A stretch of 64,000 bases of DNA from Natrinema limicola JCM 13563 (GCF_000337475.1 NZ_AOIT01000053.1:1104-65103), one strand, 5' to 3'; numbered from the stretch's first letter, positions 26,558 to 36,817 are shown. Notes: generated by a model from the letters alone, not told the origin. Numbers and translations: made by a program.

Positions 26558-27886
26558 ATGACCGACCAGCCACGCGTCGAGATCTATACCAAGGACGACT
26601 GTTCACACTGCGATCGAGTCACGGACCTCTTCGAGGGCAAGGGCGTCGACTACGAGGAGTACAACGTCTCGGAGAACGACGAACGATTCGAAGAGATGGT
26701 CGAGCGGACAGACGGCCGCAAGACCGCGCCGGAAGTATTCATCGACGACGAACACGTCGGTGGCTGGGACGACACACACGAACTCGACGAGACCGGTGCG
26801 CTCGACGAACTGCTTGGCATTGCCGACGGCGAGATCGTCGACCACCGCCCACTGATCATTGCCGGCACCGGTATCGCGGGCCTGACCGCGGCGATCTACG
26901 CCGGCCGTGCGAACAACGAGCCGCTGGTCATCGAAGGCGACGAACCCGGTGGTCAGCTGACACTGACCACTGACGTCGCCAACTATCCCGGCTTCCCCGA
27001 GGGCATCGGCGGCCCCGACCTCGTCAACCGGATGAAAGAGCAGGCCACGCAGTTCGGTGCCGAGCTGAAAAACGGGATCATCGAGTCAGTCGAGCGCGTC
27101 GAGCAACGCTCGAGCCGTCCCTTCCGCGTCGAACTCAGAAACGGCGACGTCTATACCGCCGACGCCGTCATCGCTGCTTCGGGAGCCAGCGCACGGACGC
27201 TCGGGATTCCCGGCGAAGACGAACTCATGGGCTATGGCCTCTCGACGTGTGCCACCTGTGACGGCGCGTTCTTCCGCGGCGAGGACATGCTCGTCGTCGG
27301 CGGTGGCGACGCCGCCATGGAGGAAGCGACCTTCCTCACGAAGTTCGCCGACACCGTCTACATCGCCCACCGCCGCGAGGAATTCCGCGCGGAGGACTAC
27401 TGGGTCGACCGCGTCCACGAAAAGGTCGAGGAAGGCGAGATCGAGATCATGAAAAACACCGAACTGATCGAGATCCACGGCTCTCAGGAAGACGGCGTCG
27501 ACCACGTCACGCTCGTCGAAAACGACAAGGGCCACCCCACCGACCGCCTCGACGACCCCGAGACCGAGGAGTTCGACTTCGACGTCAGTGCAGTCTTCTA
27601 TGCGATCGGTCACACCCCCAACACCAACTACCTCGAGGACACCGGCGTCGAAATGGACGACGAGGGATACCTGCAGACCAAAGGCGGCGACGGCGGCGGC
27701 CAGACCGAAACACACGTCCCCGGCCTCTTCGGTGCCGGCGACGTCGTCGACTTCCACTACCAGCAGGCCGTCACTGCCGCTGGTATGGGCTCGAAAGCCG
27801 CGTTAGATTCGGATGAATACCTCGAGGATCGAGAGCGTGCTGGCTCGAGCGCTGAAGAGGCTGAACCTGCGGCTGCTGACGACTGA
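26558..27886 (+). CDS. trxB: Glutaredoxin-thioredoxin reductase fusion
   Basis: A 442-residue fusion. Residues 6-80 are a glutaredoxin-like domain with the active site Cys15-Ser-His-Cys18 and the TAPEVFIDDEHVGG binding strand. From about residue 97 it is a low-molecular-weight thioredoxin reductase: FAD motif GTGIAGLTAAIYAG, NAD(P) motif GGGDAAMEEA, and redox-active Cys231-Ala-Thr-Cys234. The usual function is passing electrons from NAD(P)H through FAD to thioredoxin; here the attached Grx domain could receive them directly. An acidic tail ends the protein. Fusion is in one continuous frame with no sign of frameshift. Confidence 0.93.
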   Translation: MTDQPRVEIYTKDDCSHCDRVTDLFEGKGVDYEEYNVSENDERFEEMVERTDGRKTAPEVFIDDEHVGGWDDTHELDETGALDELLGIADGEIVDHRPLIIAGTGIAGLTAAIYAGRANNEPLVIEGDEPGGQLTLTTDVANYPGFPEGIGGPDLVNRMKEQATQFGAELKNGIIESVERVEQRSSRPFRVELRNGDVYTADAVIAASGASARTLGIPGEDELMGYGLSTCATCDGAFFRGEDMLVVGGGDAAMEEATFLTKFADTVYIAHRREEFRAEDYWVDRVHEKVEEGEIEIMKNTELIEIHGSQEDGVDHVTLVENDKGHPTDRLDDPETEEFDFDVSAVFYAIGHTPNTNYLEDTGVEMDDEGYLQTKGGDGGGQTETHVPGLFGAGDVVDFHYQQAVTAAGMGSKAALDSDEYLEDRERAGSSAEEAEPAAADD

Positions 27887-28208
27887 CGACTTCGGCGCTA
27901 TCGAACAGGCATACTGATCAGTACAACGAACCATTTCTCACCTATTTTCCGGTCGGACAGCGAAACGGAACGCGAACTTGCTTCGTTTGAACGGGTGTCG
28001 TTCTCGAGTGATTGCAGTGTTGCTGCTGTGAAGAATTTTCGATAGAATGCAGACCCACGAGCGTGTATTCGGCAATTTCGCTCGAGATGCATACTACTAT
28101 ATGAGTGGCGTAATACAGCATTAACTGAATGAATATTCAACTCTGCATAGCCGAGAGACTGCGTAGACGGGATGGAAAACCGATCGCGGACTCGAGCGGG
28201 GGGATACA
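27887..28208. other. Intergenic region upstream of the exported protein-RND operon
   Basis: A 322-nt AT-richer gap. It must hold the promoter of the operon beginning at 28209; GAATGAATATTCAAC near 28131 is the most TATA-like sequence and contains a short palindrome (GAATATTC) that could be an operator. A minus-strand frame at 27898-28233 shows no recognisable domain. Confidence 0.4.
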
Positions 28209-29831
28209 ATGAAACGGCGTACTCGAGTCGCATCGCTCTTGATGGTTGTACTACTCACGACCGCAGGGGTTGGCCCCGCAATCGCACAACAGTCGTCGGG
28301 TCAGGTCGTCGGACAGCCGGACATCTCGATCGACACGTCCGCCGGAAAACTGGCTCCCGGGACATCTGTTAAGCTCCCATTATCGATTACGAACCGTGGG
28401 CAGATCGACCGCGCGGGCCCACAGCAGTACGAGAGTCGCGTCACGACCGCACGCGGCATGACGATGACGTTTCAGGATGGTCAGTCGCCGATCGAGGTCA
28501 ATAGTGGCCCGGTCGCCGTCGGGAACGTCCCGACTGGGACGCGAGACGTTTCCCCAGTCGAGATCACCGTCCCGGAAAACCTCGAGCCAGGCGTCTACGA
28601 ACTACCGGTCGAATACGAGTACGCGTACACGCGCGTCGCCGAGTTCAACACACAAAGTGCGGAGTACAACGACCTGACGCGAACGCGAACGGAAACGCTC
28701 ACGATCGAGGTCGACGACAAGCCACAGTTCGATGTCGTCGACGTCGACTCGAACGCACAGATCGGCGATGAAAAGGACGTCTCGATCACGCTCGAGAACA
28801 CCGGAACCGAACCGGCACGGGACGCGAGCGTGACGGCCCAGTCGGGAACGGGCCAGCTGTCGTTTGGAACCGACCAAAGCCAAAGCTCGACGGGATACGT
28901 CGGTGCCTGGGAACCTGGCGAAGCGAAGACGGTCACCTATCGCGCTTCGCTGACGCCTGACGCCTCACATCGATCCTACGCTACTGACGTCACCGTTGCG
29001 TACACCGACACGAACGGCATCGACCAAAAATCCGAACAACTCACGGCCGGCATCTCGACTGCCGCCGAACAGTCGTTCGACCTCGAAAACGTCTCCTCGA
29101 CGCTGCGCGTCGGCGAGGACGGCGAGATTACGGGCACCGTCACGAACACGGGGCCGAACGCGGTCGACAACGCCGTCGTCCGGTTTACCGACCAAGACTC
29201 GCCGAACGTGATCCCGATCGAACAGTCCGTCGCCGTCGGGGCGCTCGAGGCCGGCGAGTCGACGTCGTTCCGACTCCCAATCGAAGTGAGCAGCGAAGCC
29301 GAAGCGGGCACGAAATCGTTCGACTTCGGGGTACAGTATCGAAACTCGGACGACGAGAAACGCCAGTACGACAAACTCAGTGTTGTCACTGCAGTCGCAC
29401 CGGAGCGCGATCAGTTCGCCGTCGATATCGAAGAGACGACGATCGGCGCTGGCAACGAGCAGGCGCTCACTGTCGAGGTCACGAACAACCTCAACCAGAC
29501 AGTGACTGACGTTGAAGCGCGTATCTTTGCCGACGATCCGCTCAGCACCGGTGATGACGATACAGGCTACGTCGAATCGCTCAAACCCGGCGAATCGGTC
29601 ACGATGTCGTTCGAACTGAGTGCTGCTGAGTCAGCCACCGAGAAGACGTATCCGGTTTCGTTCGACTTCCGATACGATGACGAGCGCGGCAACAGCCAGC
29701 TCTCGAACACGATCCGTGTGCCGATGGCCGTCTCCAGCAGCGACGGCGGTGGCTTCCCACTCACGTCGATTCTGGTCGTTGGCTCGCTCGTCGCCGGCGC
29801 AGTCGGTGTCCTCTGGCATCGGAGGGACTGA
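28209..29831 (+). CDS. Exported COG1361/NEW3-like surface protein, RND partner
   Basis: A 540-residue protein with a Sec-type signal (MKRRTRVASLLMVVLL, cleavage near AIAQQ), four or so Ig-like NEW3/CARDB repeats (each with a LENTGTEPARD- or VTNTGPNAVD-type turn and a G-E-S/T motif) and a C-terminal membrane helix followed by HRRD. It is anchored in the membrane with the bulk outside. Its stop is 3 nt before the start of the MMPL transporter, and in haloarchaea these two genes are often paired, so it is probably an extracellular partner of that transporter. Confidence 0.82.
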   Translation: MKRRTRVASLLMVVLLTTAGVGPAIAQQSSGQVVGQPDISIDTSAGKLAPGTSVKLPLSITNRGQIDRAGPQQYESRVTTARGMTMTFQDGQSPIEVNSGPVAVGNVPTGTRDVSPVEITVPENLEPGVYELPVEYEYAYTRVAEFNTQSAEYNDLTRTRTETLTIEVDDKPQFDVVDVDSNAQIGDEKDVSITLENTGTEPARDASVTAQSGTGQLSFGTDQSQSSTGYVGAWEPGEAKTVTYRASLTPDASHRSYATDVTVAYTDTNGIDQKSEQLTAGISTAAEQSFDLENVSSTLRVGEDGEITGTVTNTGPNAVDNAVVRFTDQDSPNVIPIEQSVAVGALEAGESTSFRLPIEVSSEAEAGTKSFDFGVQYRNSDDEKRQYDKLSVVTAVAPERDQFAVDIEETTIGAGNEQALTVEVTNNLNQTVTDVEARIFADDPLSTGDDDTGYVESLKPGESVTMSFELSAAESATEKTYPVSFDFRYDDERGNSQLSNTIRVPMAVSSSDGGGFPLTSILVVGSLVAGAVGVLWHRRD

Positions 29832-29834
29832 CCG

Positions 29835-32321
29835 ATGACAACCGGTGAGCGAATCGAGGCCGCAACCGAAGCCCTCAACGAGGTCATCGTCTCTCGATCG
29901 AAGACGGTCGTGGTCGCGTTTCTGGTCATGACCGTCGTCTTCGCCGGTGGATTCGGACTGGTCTCTACCGATACGGACTCGACGGATTCGTTTACCAATG
30001 ACCTCCCCGAACAGGACGCCCTCGACGCCGTCAACGAGGAATTCGAGGGGCCCTTTGAAGCCTCGGACGAATCCACACAGCTGGTCCACAGCGGCAACAA
30101 CGTCCTCACGAAGACGGAACTCGTTCGGAGTCTGGCGGTCATCGAACGCGTCGAACAACGCGACGACCTCCGAATGGCGTCTGCAAACGGCCCGGCCCCG
30201 CTGATCGCACAGACTATCGACCCGACGGCAACCACTGCAGCCGAGCAGCGTCGGGTGATCGAGTCGGCGACGTCCACCGAGATCCGACAGGCGATCCGGG
30301 ACCGCAGCGACGACCCGCGGTTTACGGGAGTCGTCTCCGAGGACTTCAACCCGACAGCGGCGTCCGCGTCGGCATCGATCACGACCATTACACACGACGT
30401 CCCAAGCGAGTTCAGCGACGACGATCTCGCCGAGATTCAACTCTCCATCGAGACGATCGCAAACGAGGAGTCGGGCGACATCCGCGCGTTTGGGTCCGGG
30501 ATCGTCGACGCGGAGACCGGAACCGTCATCGGCGATTCGATGACGCTCGTCATGCCCGTCGTCGTCGTGCTCTTGCTCGTGTTTCTCATCGTTGCATATC
30601 GCGACCCGATCGACCTCGCACTGGGGCTGTTGGCGCTGTTGATGACGGTCGTCTGGACGTTCGGCTTCCTCGGCTACTCCGGGATTCCGTTCAACCAGCA
30701 GATGATCTCCGTCCCCGTCTTGCTGTTGGCAGTCGGCGTCGACTTCGGGATCCACATCATCAATCGCTACCGCGAAGAGACGGTCCAGGGCTTCGAACCG
30801 CTCGAGGCGATGCGGACCGCGAACAACCAGCTCATGGTCGCGTTCGTCATCGTCACGGTGACGACGGTCTTCGGATTCGGGGCGAACATCGCCTCGGATC
30901 TGGGCCCCATCCGGAACATGGGGATCGCCTCGAGCATCGGTATCATCTTTACGTTCCTCATCTTCGGGCTCTTCCTTCCCGCAGCCAAACTCGAGGTCGA
31001 CGAACTCCGCGAGCGGTTCGGCGTGCCGGAGTTCAACTCCGAGCCGATCGCCTCCGAGGAGTCGACACTGGGTCGTCTCCTCGCGATGCCCGCCAGGGCG
31101 AGCCAGCACGCGCCGTTGGTGTTCGTCGTCGTGATCCTCGTCTCTGGTGCTGCAGCAGCCAGCTACGGAGCTGGTGTCGATACCAGCTTCGAAGAGAAAG
31201 ACTTCCTGCCGCCGGAGGAGCAGCCGGCATACCTCGAATACGTCCCGGGGCCACTCGCCCCTGGCGAGTATACGGTGACCGAGACGTACAATCTCCTCGA
31301 AGACAAGTTCGCGACGAACCAGGACCAGTCCGTGAAAATATACGTCAAAGGATCCTTCGAGGAAGACCACGCGCTCGAGGCGCTGGCCAGTCCGAACGAC
31401 GATCCACCGAGTAATCTCGCCGTCGGCGATGGCGGTGAGGCGGATGCCCGGAGTATCATCACGGTCATCCAGACCTATGCCGACCAGAATCCCGAGTTCG
31501 CCGCCCTCGTCGAGCGGAACGATCGCAACGACAACGGGATTCCCGACCGGAATCTCGACGTGATCTACGACGAACTGTTCGCGTCGCCGGCCGCGCCACA
31601 GGCCGAACGGTACCTGACCGAGGACCGGCGCAGCGCACAGGTCGAGTACGCGATCGACGCCGATGCGTCACAGCGAGCGGCGGCCGCGGATGCCGCCGAA
31701 TTCGCCGATGACTTCCGGTATACGGCGACGGCGACGGGCGGAATCGTCGTCTTCGCCGCCGTGACCGACCTGATCTTCGCGTCGGCGATCGAGGGGCTGA
31801 TCCTCGCAGTCGGGTTGACCGCCGTGTTCCTCGTCATCTCCTACGCTGCACTCGAGCGCAAGCCGTTGCTCGGGATCGTCAACGTGTTCCCGATCCTGAT
31901 CGCGATCGCGTTCCTGATCGGCACGATGCGGTATCTCGGGATGTCGCTGAACGCGTTGACGGCGACGATCCTGTCGATCTCTGTCGGCCTCGGGATCGCC
32001 TACTCCGTCCACGCGACACACCGGTTCATCGACGAACTCAAAACGGCCGACGACGCGCTTACAGCGCTCGTCACGACGCTGTCGGGAACTGGGGGCGCGC
32101 TCATGGGGAGTATGCTCACGACGTCGCTGGGGACCGGAGCACTTGCCCTGGCGATCACCCCCGTGCTGGGCGACTTCGGCTTGCTGATGGCTCTGAGCGT
32201 CGCCTACTCGTTCATCACCTCGATCGTCGCACTACCGCCCGCGATGCTGTTGTGGGCCAGATACAACCGGTCACAGTCGCTGTGGAATCGCGTCGTCGCA
32301 ACGGTCGATAGCTCCAGGTAG
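29835..32321 (+). CDS. RND/MMPL family transporter
   Basis: An 828-residue integral membrane protein made of two similar halves, each with one N-terminal helix, a large extracellular loop, and a group of five or six helices. The second-group helices begin at GDSMTLVMPVVVVLLLVF (first half) and IEGLILAVGLTAVFLV (second half). Conserved charged positions lie in the helices (for example GVDFGIHIINRYREE). Family members export lipids, hydrophobic compounds or use the proton gradient; the substrate is unknown. It follows the NEW3-like protein by 3 nt. Confidence 0.9.
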   Translation: MTTGERIEAATEALNEVIVSRSKTVVVAFLVMTVVFAGGFGLVSTDTDSTDSFTNDLPEQDALDAVNEEFEGPFEASDESTQLVHSGNNVLTKTELVRSLAVIERVEQRDDLRMASANGPAPLIAQTIDPTATTAAEQRRVIESATSTEIRQAIRDRSDDPRFTGVVSEDFNPTAASASASITTITHDVPSEFSDDDLAEIQLSIETIANEESGDIRAFGSGIVDAETGTVIGDSMTLVMPVVVVLLLVFLIVAYRDPIDLALGLLALLMTVVWTFGFLGYSGIPFNQQMISVPVLLLAVGVDFGIHIINRYREETVQGFEPLEAMRTANNQLMVAFVIVTVTTVFGFGANIASDLGPIRNMGIASSIGIIFTFLIFGLFLPAAKLEVDELRERFGVPEFNSEPIASEESTLGRLLAMPARASQHAPLVFVVVILVSGAAAASYGAGVDTSFEEKDFLPPEEQPAYLEYVPGPLAPGEYTVTETYNLLEDKFATNQDQSVKIYVKGSFEEDHALEALASPNDDPPSNLAVGDGGEADARSIITVIQTYADQNPEFAALVERNDRNDNGIPDRNLDVIYDELFASPAAPQAERYLTEDRRSAQVEYAIDADASQRAAAADAAEFADDFRYTATATGGIVVFAAVTDLIFASAIEGLILAVGLTAVFLVISYAALERKPLLGIVNVFPILIAIAFLIGTMRYLGMSLNALTATILSISVGLGIAYSVHATHRFIDELKTADDALTALVTTLSGTGGALMGSMLTTSLGTGALALAITPVLGDFGLLMALSVAYSFITSIVALPPAMLLWARYNRSQSLWNRVVATVDSSR

Positions 32322-33390
32322 TTCCTCCGTCGCTTTTCTCTCGGTGTTGTGTCGTCCGTTCGCCGACGAGTGACATCGAGTCGAGCGCATGTGCGAACGG
32401 CACTGTTCGTGGTGGGTGTCGTCTGGACACTCCTCGAGGAGTGTCTGTCCACTGCTCGCGCCGTCTCCGCATGGACGTCGTGTCCGGGCGACCGTCTGAG
32501 CAGCTCCTCGAGGCCGTCCCATTCATGTGGCTGTCGACACGTCGGCCACCGTCGGCAACGGGTTGCCGACCTCCGTGCTTCGAATGCCGTCCGTGCGCGG
32601 TCTTCAGAGGCAGTGGTCTCGAGCGACGGGACTTACACCGGGCTCCGAGACACGGTCTCGGAGTCGGTCGGCAGGGTGCTGTCCTCGAGCGATACGAATC
32701 GCGGCCGACGAACGATTCGCTGTTGTCGGTCGTCTCCATCGTGGGTGGTTCGCGAGGCGATCGGCAACTGTGCTGTGTGCTCGATTCGGTAGCGACTCCT
32801 GGAAGTCACTGCATCTCGGTCGTCGCTTCTCGTGTGTCGTGTGTGAACCGATTTTGAGCTGTATAAATCTCCTCGAGTGTCGTATCCGTACTGCACTGAT
32901 GGCGTGATTGCTGCGGGGTCGGACGCTCGCCGGCAGGAGTTCATTGCTCTGTCGTCCAGACCATCCTGATGGCATCCCAGTAGTGGATTGACTGGTATCG
33001 CACTCGTCGCGGTTGCCAGCCGTTACCTCGTCGAACAGCTGTGTCCGTCCCACGGCTAGTTCGCGCTCTCCGCTCGCCGCTTGCGGTTTCTGTCGCCACC
33101 CCGTTGCAGGTCACAGATCAATTACCCGCCGACTGACCACCTCTCGAGTCGTGGATGTAGCGGGGCGGCTGCTCGACTCTACGAACTACGAACGAGACGG
33201 CTGCAAGCACTCACGCGATCGTGCCGTGTCCGTTCGGTGTCAGTGAGCCACTGCCGTCCGGTCACACGTCGTCGTTGGTCGGCGACTCGATCGCGGGATA
33301 GACGGCGTCGCCACTGTCGGAGTAGTGCGTCGAAAGAAAGGAAGGATGCGGCAAAGGCCGGGCGAGTGCCCGGTAGTTAGTTATCAGCGC
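32322..33390. other. 1.07-kb region without a convincing gene
   Basis: Between the RND gene and the S-layer stop there are only short open frames on both strands, all with Arg/Ser/Cys-rich composition unlike haloarchaeal proteins. CTCGAG and CTCGAGGAG-like words remain frequent, as in coding DNA of this genome. It could be a decayed gene or a long 3' region of the S-layer transcript; I see no element ends, tRNA or clear terminator. Confidence 0.45.
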
Positions 33391-36261
33391 TTAGTTGTTG
33401 CGGCGGAGTGCAACCAGCGCAGCGCCGAGGAGGGCGACGAGGGCGACGCCGACACCGAAGCCGGGCGTACCGTCGGAGCCTTCGTCAGTACCTTCGTCAG
33501 TACCTTCGTCGGTCTCGTCAGTCTCGTCGGTCTCGTCGGTTTCGTTGGTCTCGTCCGTCTCGTCCGTCTCGTCTGTCTCGTCCGTCTCGTCCGTCTCGTC
33601 GGACTCGTCGGTCTCGTCAGACTCGTCGGTCTCGTTGGATTCGTCCGTCTCGTTGCCTTCGTCAGGCTGCTCGTCCTCGACTTCTTCGACGATCTCGATC
33701 TGAGCGCGGTCGGTCGTTTCGCCGTCGTCAGACTCGAGCGTGTAGGTTCCGATGTCGAGGTCCTCGGTGCTGATCTCGAGGGTCCACTGACCGTCAGCGT
33801 TCCACTCGTCGGTGCTGGTGATCGTCTGCGAGTTACCGTCCTCGTTCAGGACCTCCACCGTGATCGTGTTGTCGTCAGGCTGGAGGTTGGTCTGACCGTC
33901 GACGACGATCTCGCCGTTAGCCGGGACAGGGTTGACGCCGTCGGCGTCAGCGCCTGCGGGGTAGACGGAGTCGATCGTGGTCGACGCGTCGGTGTAGCGG
34001 AAGTTCTCCGTGACCATGCGGTCGTCGCTAGCCGAAGCGTCGACCGTCTCTTCGCTGATGCGGTCGCGGATCTGCTCACCGGTCAGGTCCTCGTCGTTGA
34101 AGTCAGTGAGCCAGGTCTGGAGTGCGTCGGCGTCAGTGCCATTGACCGCACCGTCGTCGCCCCACACACCGTCACGACCGTTGGAGAGGACGTGTGCGGA
34201 GACAGTTCCCTGCGAGAGGTCGCCCAGCGAGAGGTCTTCCTCATCGAAGGTGTAGTCGTCGGAGTCAACCGAGGAGGTGTACGCTTCAACGTTACCACGC
34301 TCGTCGACGAACGCGACGACAACGTTATTTTCGCCCATGGCGGTACCGTTGACGTCGATGTCTTCGTCGACGTCAGAGGAGATTTCGCCGCCGATGGTCT
34401 CGAAGTCGGCACTCAGGCTACCTTCGGTCACGCGGATCGACATAGTAGCGCTGGATCCCGAGTTGAAGTCGGAGGTGCCGATTTCGTCGTCTTCCATGTA
34501 CTCGTCAACCGTCGACTGGTCAACGACACCGAAGCGGTACGTACCAGGCATGCTCAGGATGTCCGAGCCCTTTGCAAGATCACTGCTCGAGAGGACGTAG
34601 TCCTCTTCGTCGTAGGTGTCGTCGGAGTCAACGTCGACGTTCTGTTCGATGAGTTCCCAGTCGCCGTTGTCGCGGGCGAAGAACGCAACTTCATCTGCGC
34701 CTTCAGCCGTACCGTTCACGTCGACTTCGGAGCTGACGACGTAGGTGTCGTCAGGACTGTCGATCGTAATCTCGCCTTCCGAGACTTCGAGGGAAGCGTC
34801 GTCTTCGTAGTTGTCGCTAACGTTGTGGAGAGCGACGTCAGTGTCGTACGCCTCGATGTCGACCGAGGAGTCATCGAGGTACTGCGTTTCGATCGAGCCG
34901 ACGGCCGTCGTGCCGTCCATCTCGACTTGTGCGTACGCGAAGTCGACAACGTCTGCAGTGCTGTTGTCAGTGTCGTTGACGCTACCGTTGATCGCGTCGT
35001 AATCATCAACACTGCTGACATTGTGGTCCTCAGAGAACACGCCAACTTCTTCCGTGTCGTCGACGTTACGGAAGATCTTCTCGGCGTTCTCCAGGCTGAC
35101 TCCGTCGCGGAAGTCCGAGCTGTCAATCACTACATAGTGGAGGTTCTCGTCACTACCGCCAGTGACGGTGTACTGGACGTTGTCACCGCGGACGGCGTCG
35201 CCCGAAGCGAGCTCGAGGCCGAGGTCGTCGTCAGTGGAGAGGGAAACCGTCGTGGTTTCGGTTGCACTGTCAACCTCGTCGAGATTCTCCTGACCCTGCA
35301 CGATGAACGTGTAGTCGCCAGCGTCCTCGTCTTCGAGGTTGACAACGACATCATCGTCCTCGCCGTTGAACAGCGAGTCGCCGCTGGTGACGACCGAGTC
35401 CGTGATGTCGGAGCCACTCTCGTCTTCGACGATGAGCTCAGCGTACTCGGCACTCTCGTAGTTGTAGAGGGCCGAGACGTGAAGCTCGTCTGCTTCACCA
35501 GTCGTCACACTCGAGCCAGCGATGTCGGGACCGTCCGCACCGCCGCGGTTGATCTCGACTTTGTCAACGCTCGGCTCGGAGACTCGCACATTGAACTCAC
35601 CGTCACCGTACGTACCAGTTTCCTGGTCCTCTGGGATTACGCCAGTGAGCGAGAGCGATTCACCCTCGGTACCGTTCTCTTCAGAACCGTACAGTTCACT
35701 TCGAGTGGTGTCGAACTCGAGGTCTTCCTCGCCCTGGAAGACGGTTTCTCCAGATTCGACAACGTTGGAGTTAGACTGATCGTCGTTGTAACGCGGTCCA
35801 GTGTATTCCTCGATCGTGACGTCACTTAGTTCCTCGCCGTCACCAAAGGAGAGCGTATCGTCTGCCCCGATCTGTGCGGCGTAGACCGCGTAGGACGACC
35901 CGTCCTCACTAGTCGTATCGAGGCTGAAGGTCGTATTGCTTGCTTCCGAAACGTTCACCTCATCGGTAACATCATCGGTTGCAACGATGTCGCCGTTGCC
36001 GCTAGTGTTAGCGAGGTAAACGTAGACGTTATCGTTATCGTTTCCGTTGCCATCTACTTCAACTGTACCACTAATTGTGTCTCCCTCAACGACGGTGATA
36101 GAGCCGCTATCAGCGTCGTCAACGAAAGATGTCGATTGATTTACTGCTGCTGCCGCGCCGCCCGCAAACGCTGCGGACATCGCAACAACAGACAGCACCA
36201 TCATCGCGGTCAGGAACACTGCGCGTCCCTTCTCACGATATGAGATTTCGTTTTCTGTCAT
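33391..36261 (-). CDS. csg: S-layer glycoprotein with PGF-CTERM anchor
   Basis: A 956-residue major cell-surface protein. The signal region (EKGRAVFLTAMMVLSVVAMS, cleavage near GGAAAAVN) has the lysine-arginine start usual for haloarchaeal S-layer proteins. The body is extremely acidic, with many NxS/T sequons for N-glycosylation and S-layer Ig-like domains. Residues about 870-930 form an ETD/E-S-D repeat stalk, likely O-glycosylated. It ends with PGF (933-935), a hydrophobic helix and RRNN, the PGF-CTERM signal processed by archaeosortase ArtA and replaced by lipid. Its promoter is far upstream; see 36414-36423. Confidence 0.93.
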   Translation of the reverse strand: MTENEISYREKGRAVFLTAMMVLSVVAMSAAFAGGAAAAVNQSTSFVDDADSGSITVVEGDTISGTVEVDGNGNDNDNVYVYLANTSGNGDIVATDDVTDEVNVSEASNTTFSLDTTSEDGSSYAVYAAQIGADDTLSFGDGEELSDVTIEEYTGPRYNDDQSNSNVVESGETVFQGEEDLEFDTTRSELYGSEENGTEGESLSLTGVIPEDQETGTYGDGEFNVRVSEPSVDKVEINRGGADGPDIAGSSVTTGEADELHVSALYNYESAEYAELIVEDESGSDITDSVVTSGDSLFNGEDDDVVVNLEDEDAGDYTFIVQGQENLDEVDSATETTTVSLSTDDDLGLELASGDAVRGDNVQYTVTGGSDENLHYVVIDSSDFRDGVSLENAEKIFRNVDDTEEVGVFSEDHNVSSVDDYDAINGSVNDTDNSTADVVDFAYAQVEMDGTTAVGSIETQYLDDSSVDIEAYDTDVALHNVSDNYEDDASLEVSEGEITIDSPDDTYVVSSEVDVNGTAEGADEVAFFARDNGDWELIEQNVDVDSDDTYDEEDYVLSSSDLAKGSDILSMPGTYRFGVVDQSTVDEYMEDDEIGTSDFNSGSSATMSIRVTEGSLSADFETIGGEISSDVDEDIDVNGTAMGENNVVVAFVDERGNVEAYTSSVDSDDYTFDEEDLSLGDLSQGTVSAHVLSNGRDGVWGDDGAVNGTDADALQTWLTDFNDEDLTGEQIRDRISEETVDASASDDRMVTENFRYTDASTTIDSVYPAGADADGVNPVPANGEIVVDGQTNLQPDDNTITVEVLNEDGNSQTITSTDEWNADGQWTLEISTEDLDIGTYTLESDDGETTDRAQIEIVEEVEDEQPDEGNETDESNETDESDETDESDETDETDETDETDETDETNETDETDETDETDEGTDEGTDEGSDGTPGFGVGVALVALLGAALVALRRNN
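33477..33660 (-). repeat. Tandem short repeats coding the S-layer stalk
   Basis: Repeated units of the form GTCTCGTC(G/C)G/T run through this segment and code for the ETDETDESD stalk of the S-layer protein on the minus strand. They are imperfect 9-15-nt repeats, so the stalk length can change by slippage or unequal crossing over. Confidence 0.75.
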
Positions 36262-36817
36262 GTGTTATGTTGTTATTTCGCTTGTGCGGCCACGCTTGCG
36301 TTCCGATCGAGTAACCCGGTAATCAGATCTTACATCCGATCGCCGAGATGTTGGCCGATCGTACTTGCTTGCACGACCATGGGTAGGGGTACGAGTGTTC
36401 GTTGCGACCGGTTGCATATATGCTTTGTTGTCCAATGCAGTTCTAACCATATGAATAATCGCACTATCTGACTGTATTTATTGTATATTACCCTCGAGTG
36501 CGTCAGACAAAATCAAACGATAGCAGTTACCACGCCTGCGCTATCGCGGGTTTGGCGTGGGTGACTCGATCCGTATGAGTGCCACTGAACTGTCCGGGTC
36601 GGTCCCGATCGATCGCCACTCGGACTGTCACTAATCGATACTTACTCGTACAGTTTCGTGGCCCTCGAGCCCGCCACTTGCAGTAAACACGGCTTTCGAC
36701 GATTGGCGACTACCGCTACGTGTCGCGGTGCCGATCCATCAGTCACACGAACCAGTCAGTGTGGTGTCCCAACAGCCAGACACGGGGTGTGGCCTGACAC
36801 TGACGCGGTCTCTCCGG
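36262..36817. other. S-layer upstream region, long leader and non-coding DNA
   Basis: About 555 nt between the start of the S-layer gene and the end of the TetR gene. The S-layer side is AT-rich and holds the promoter. No frame here has haloarchaeal coding character. Confidence 0.5.
36414..36423 (-). promoter_or_regulatory. Candidate S-layer promoter TATA (palindromic)
   Basis: GCATATATGC is a perfect palindrome about 155 nt before the S-layer start. A transcript from it would carry a leader of roughly 120-130 nt, comparable with the long leaders known for haloarchaeal S-layer genes. No TATA lies in the usual 25-30-nt position. Confidence 0.4.

Noticed and set aside
27898-28233. 111-codon minus-strand frame in the promoter region of the RND operon
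   Set aside because: No domain and it would overlap the start of the exported protein gene.
29631-31370. 579-codon minus-strand frame opposite the RND gene
   Set aside because: Shadow frame with Arg/Asp/His-rich low complexity; the plus strand has a clear transporter.
32349-33246. Series of Ser/Arg/Cys-rich frames downstream of the RND gene
   Set aside because: Both strands give similar short frames and none has acidic haloarchaeal composition.
33477-33660. Tandem repeat as a possible CRISPR array
   Set aside because: Repeats are short, without unique spacers of constant length, and lie within the coding stalk of the S-layer gene.
33325-35829. 834-codon plus-strand frame opposite the S-layer gene
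   Set aside because: It is the mirror of a highly acidic gene (Val/Arg/Asp-rich shadow); the minus-strand protein has a signal peptide, sequons and PGF-CTERM.
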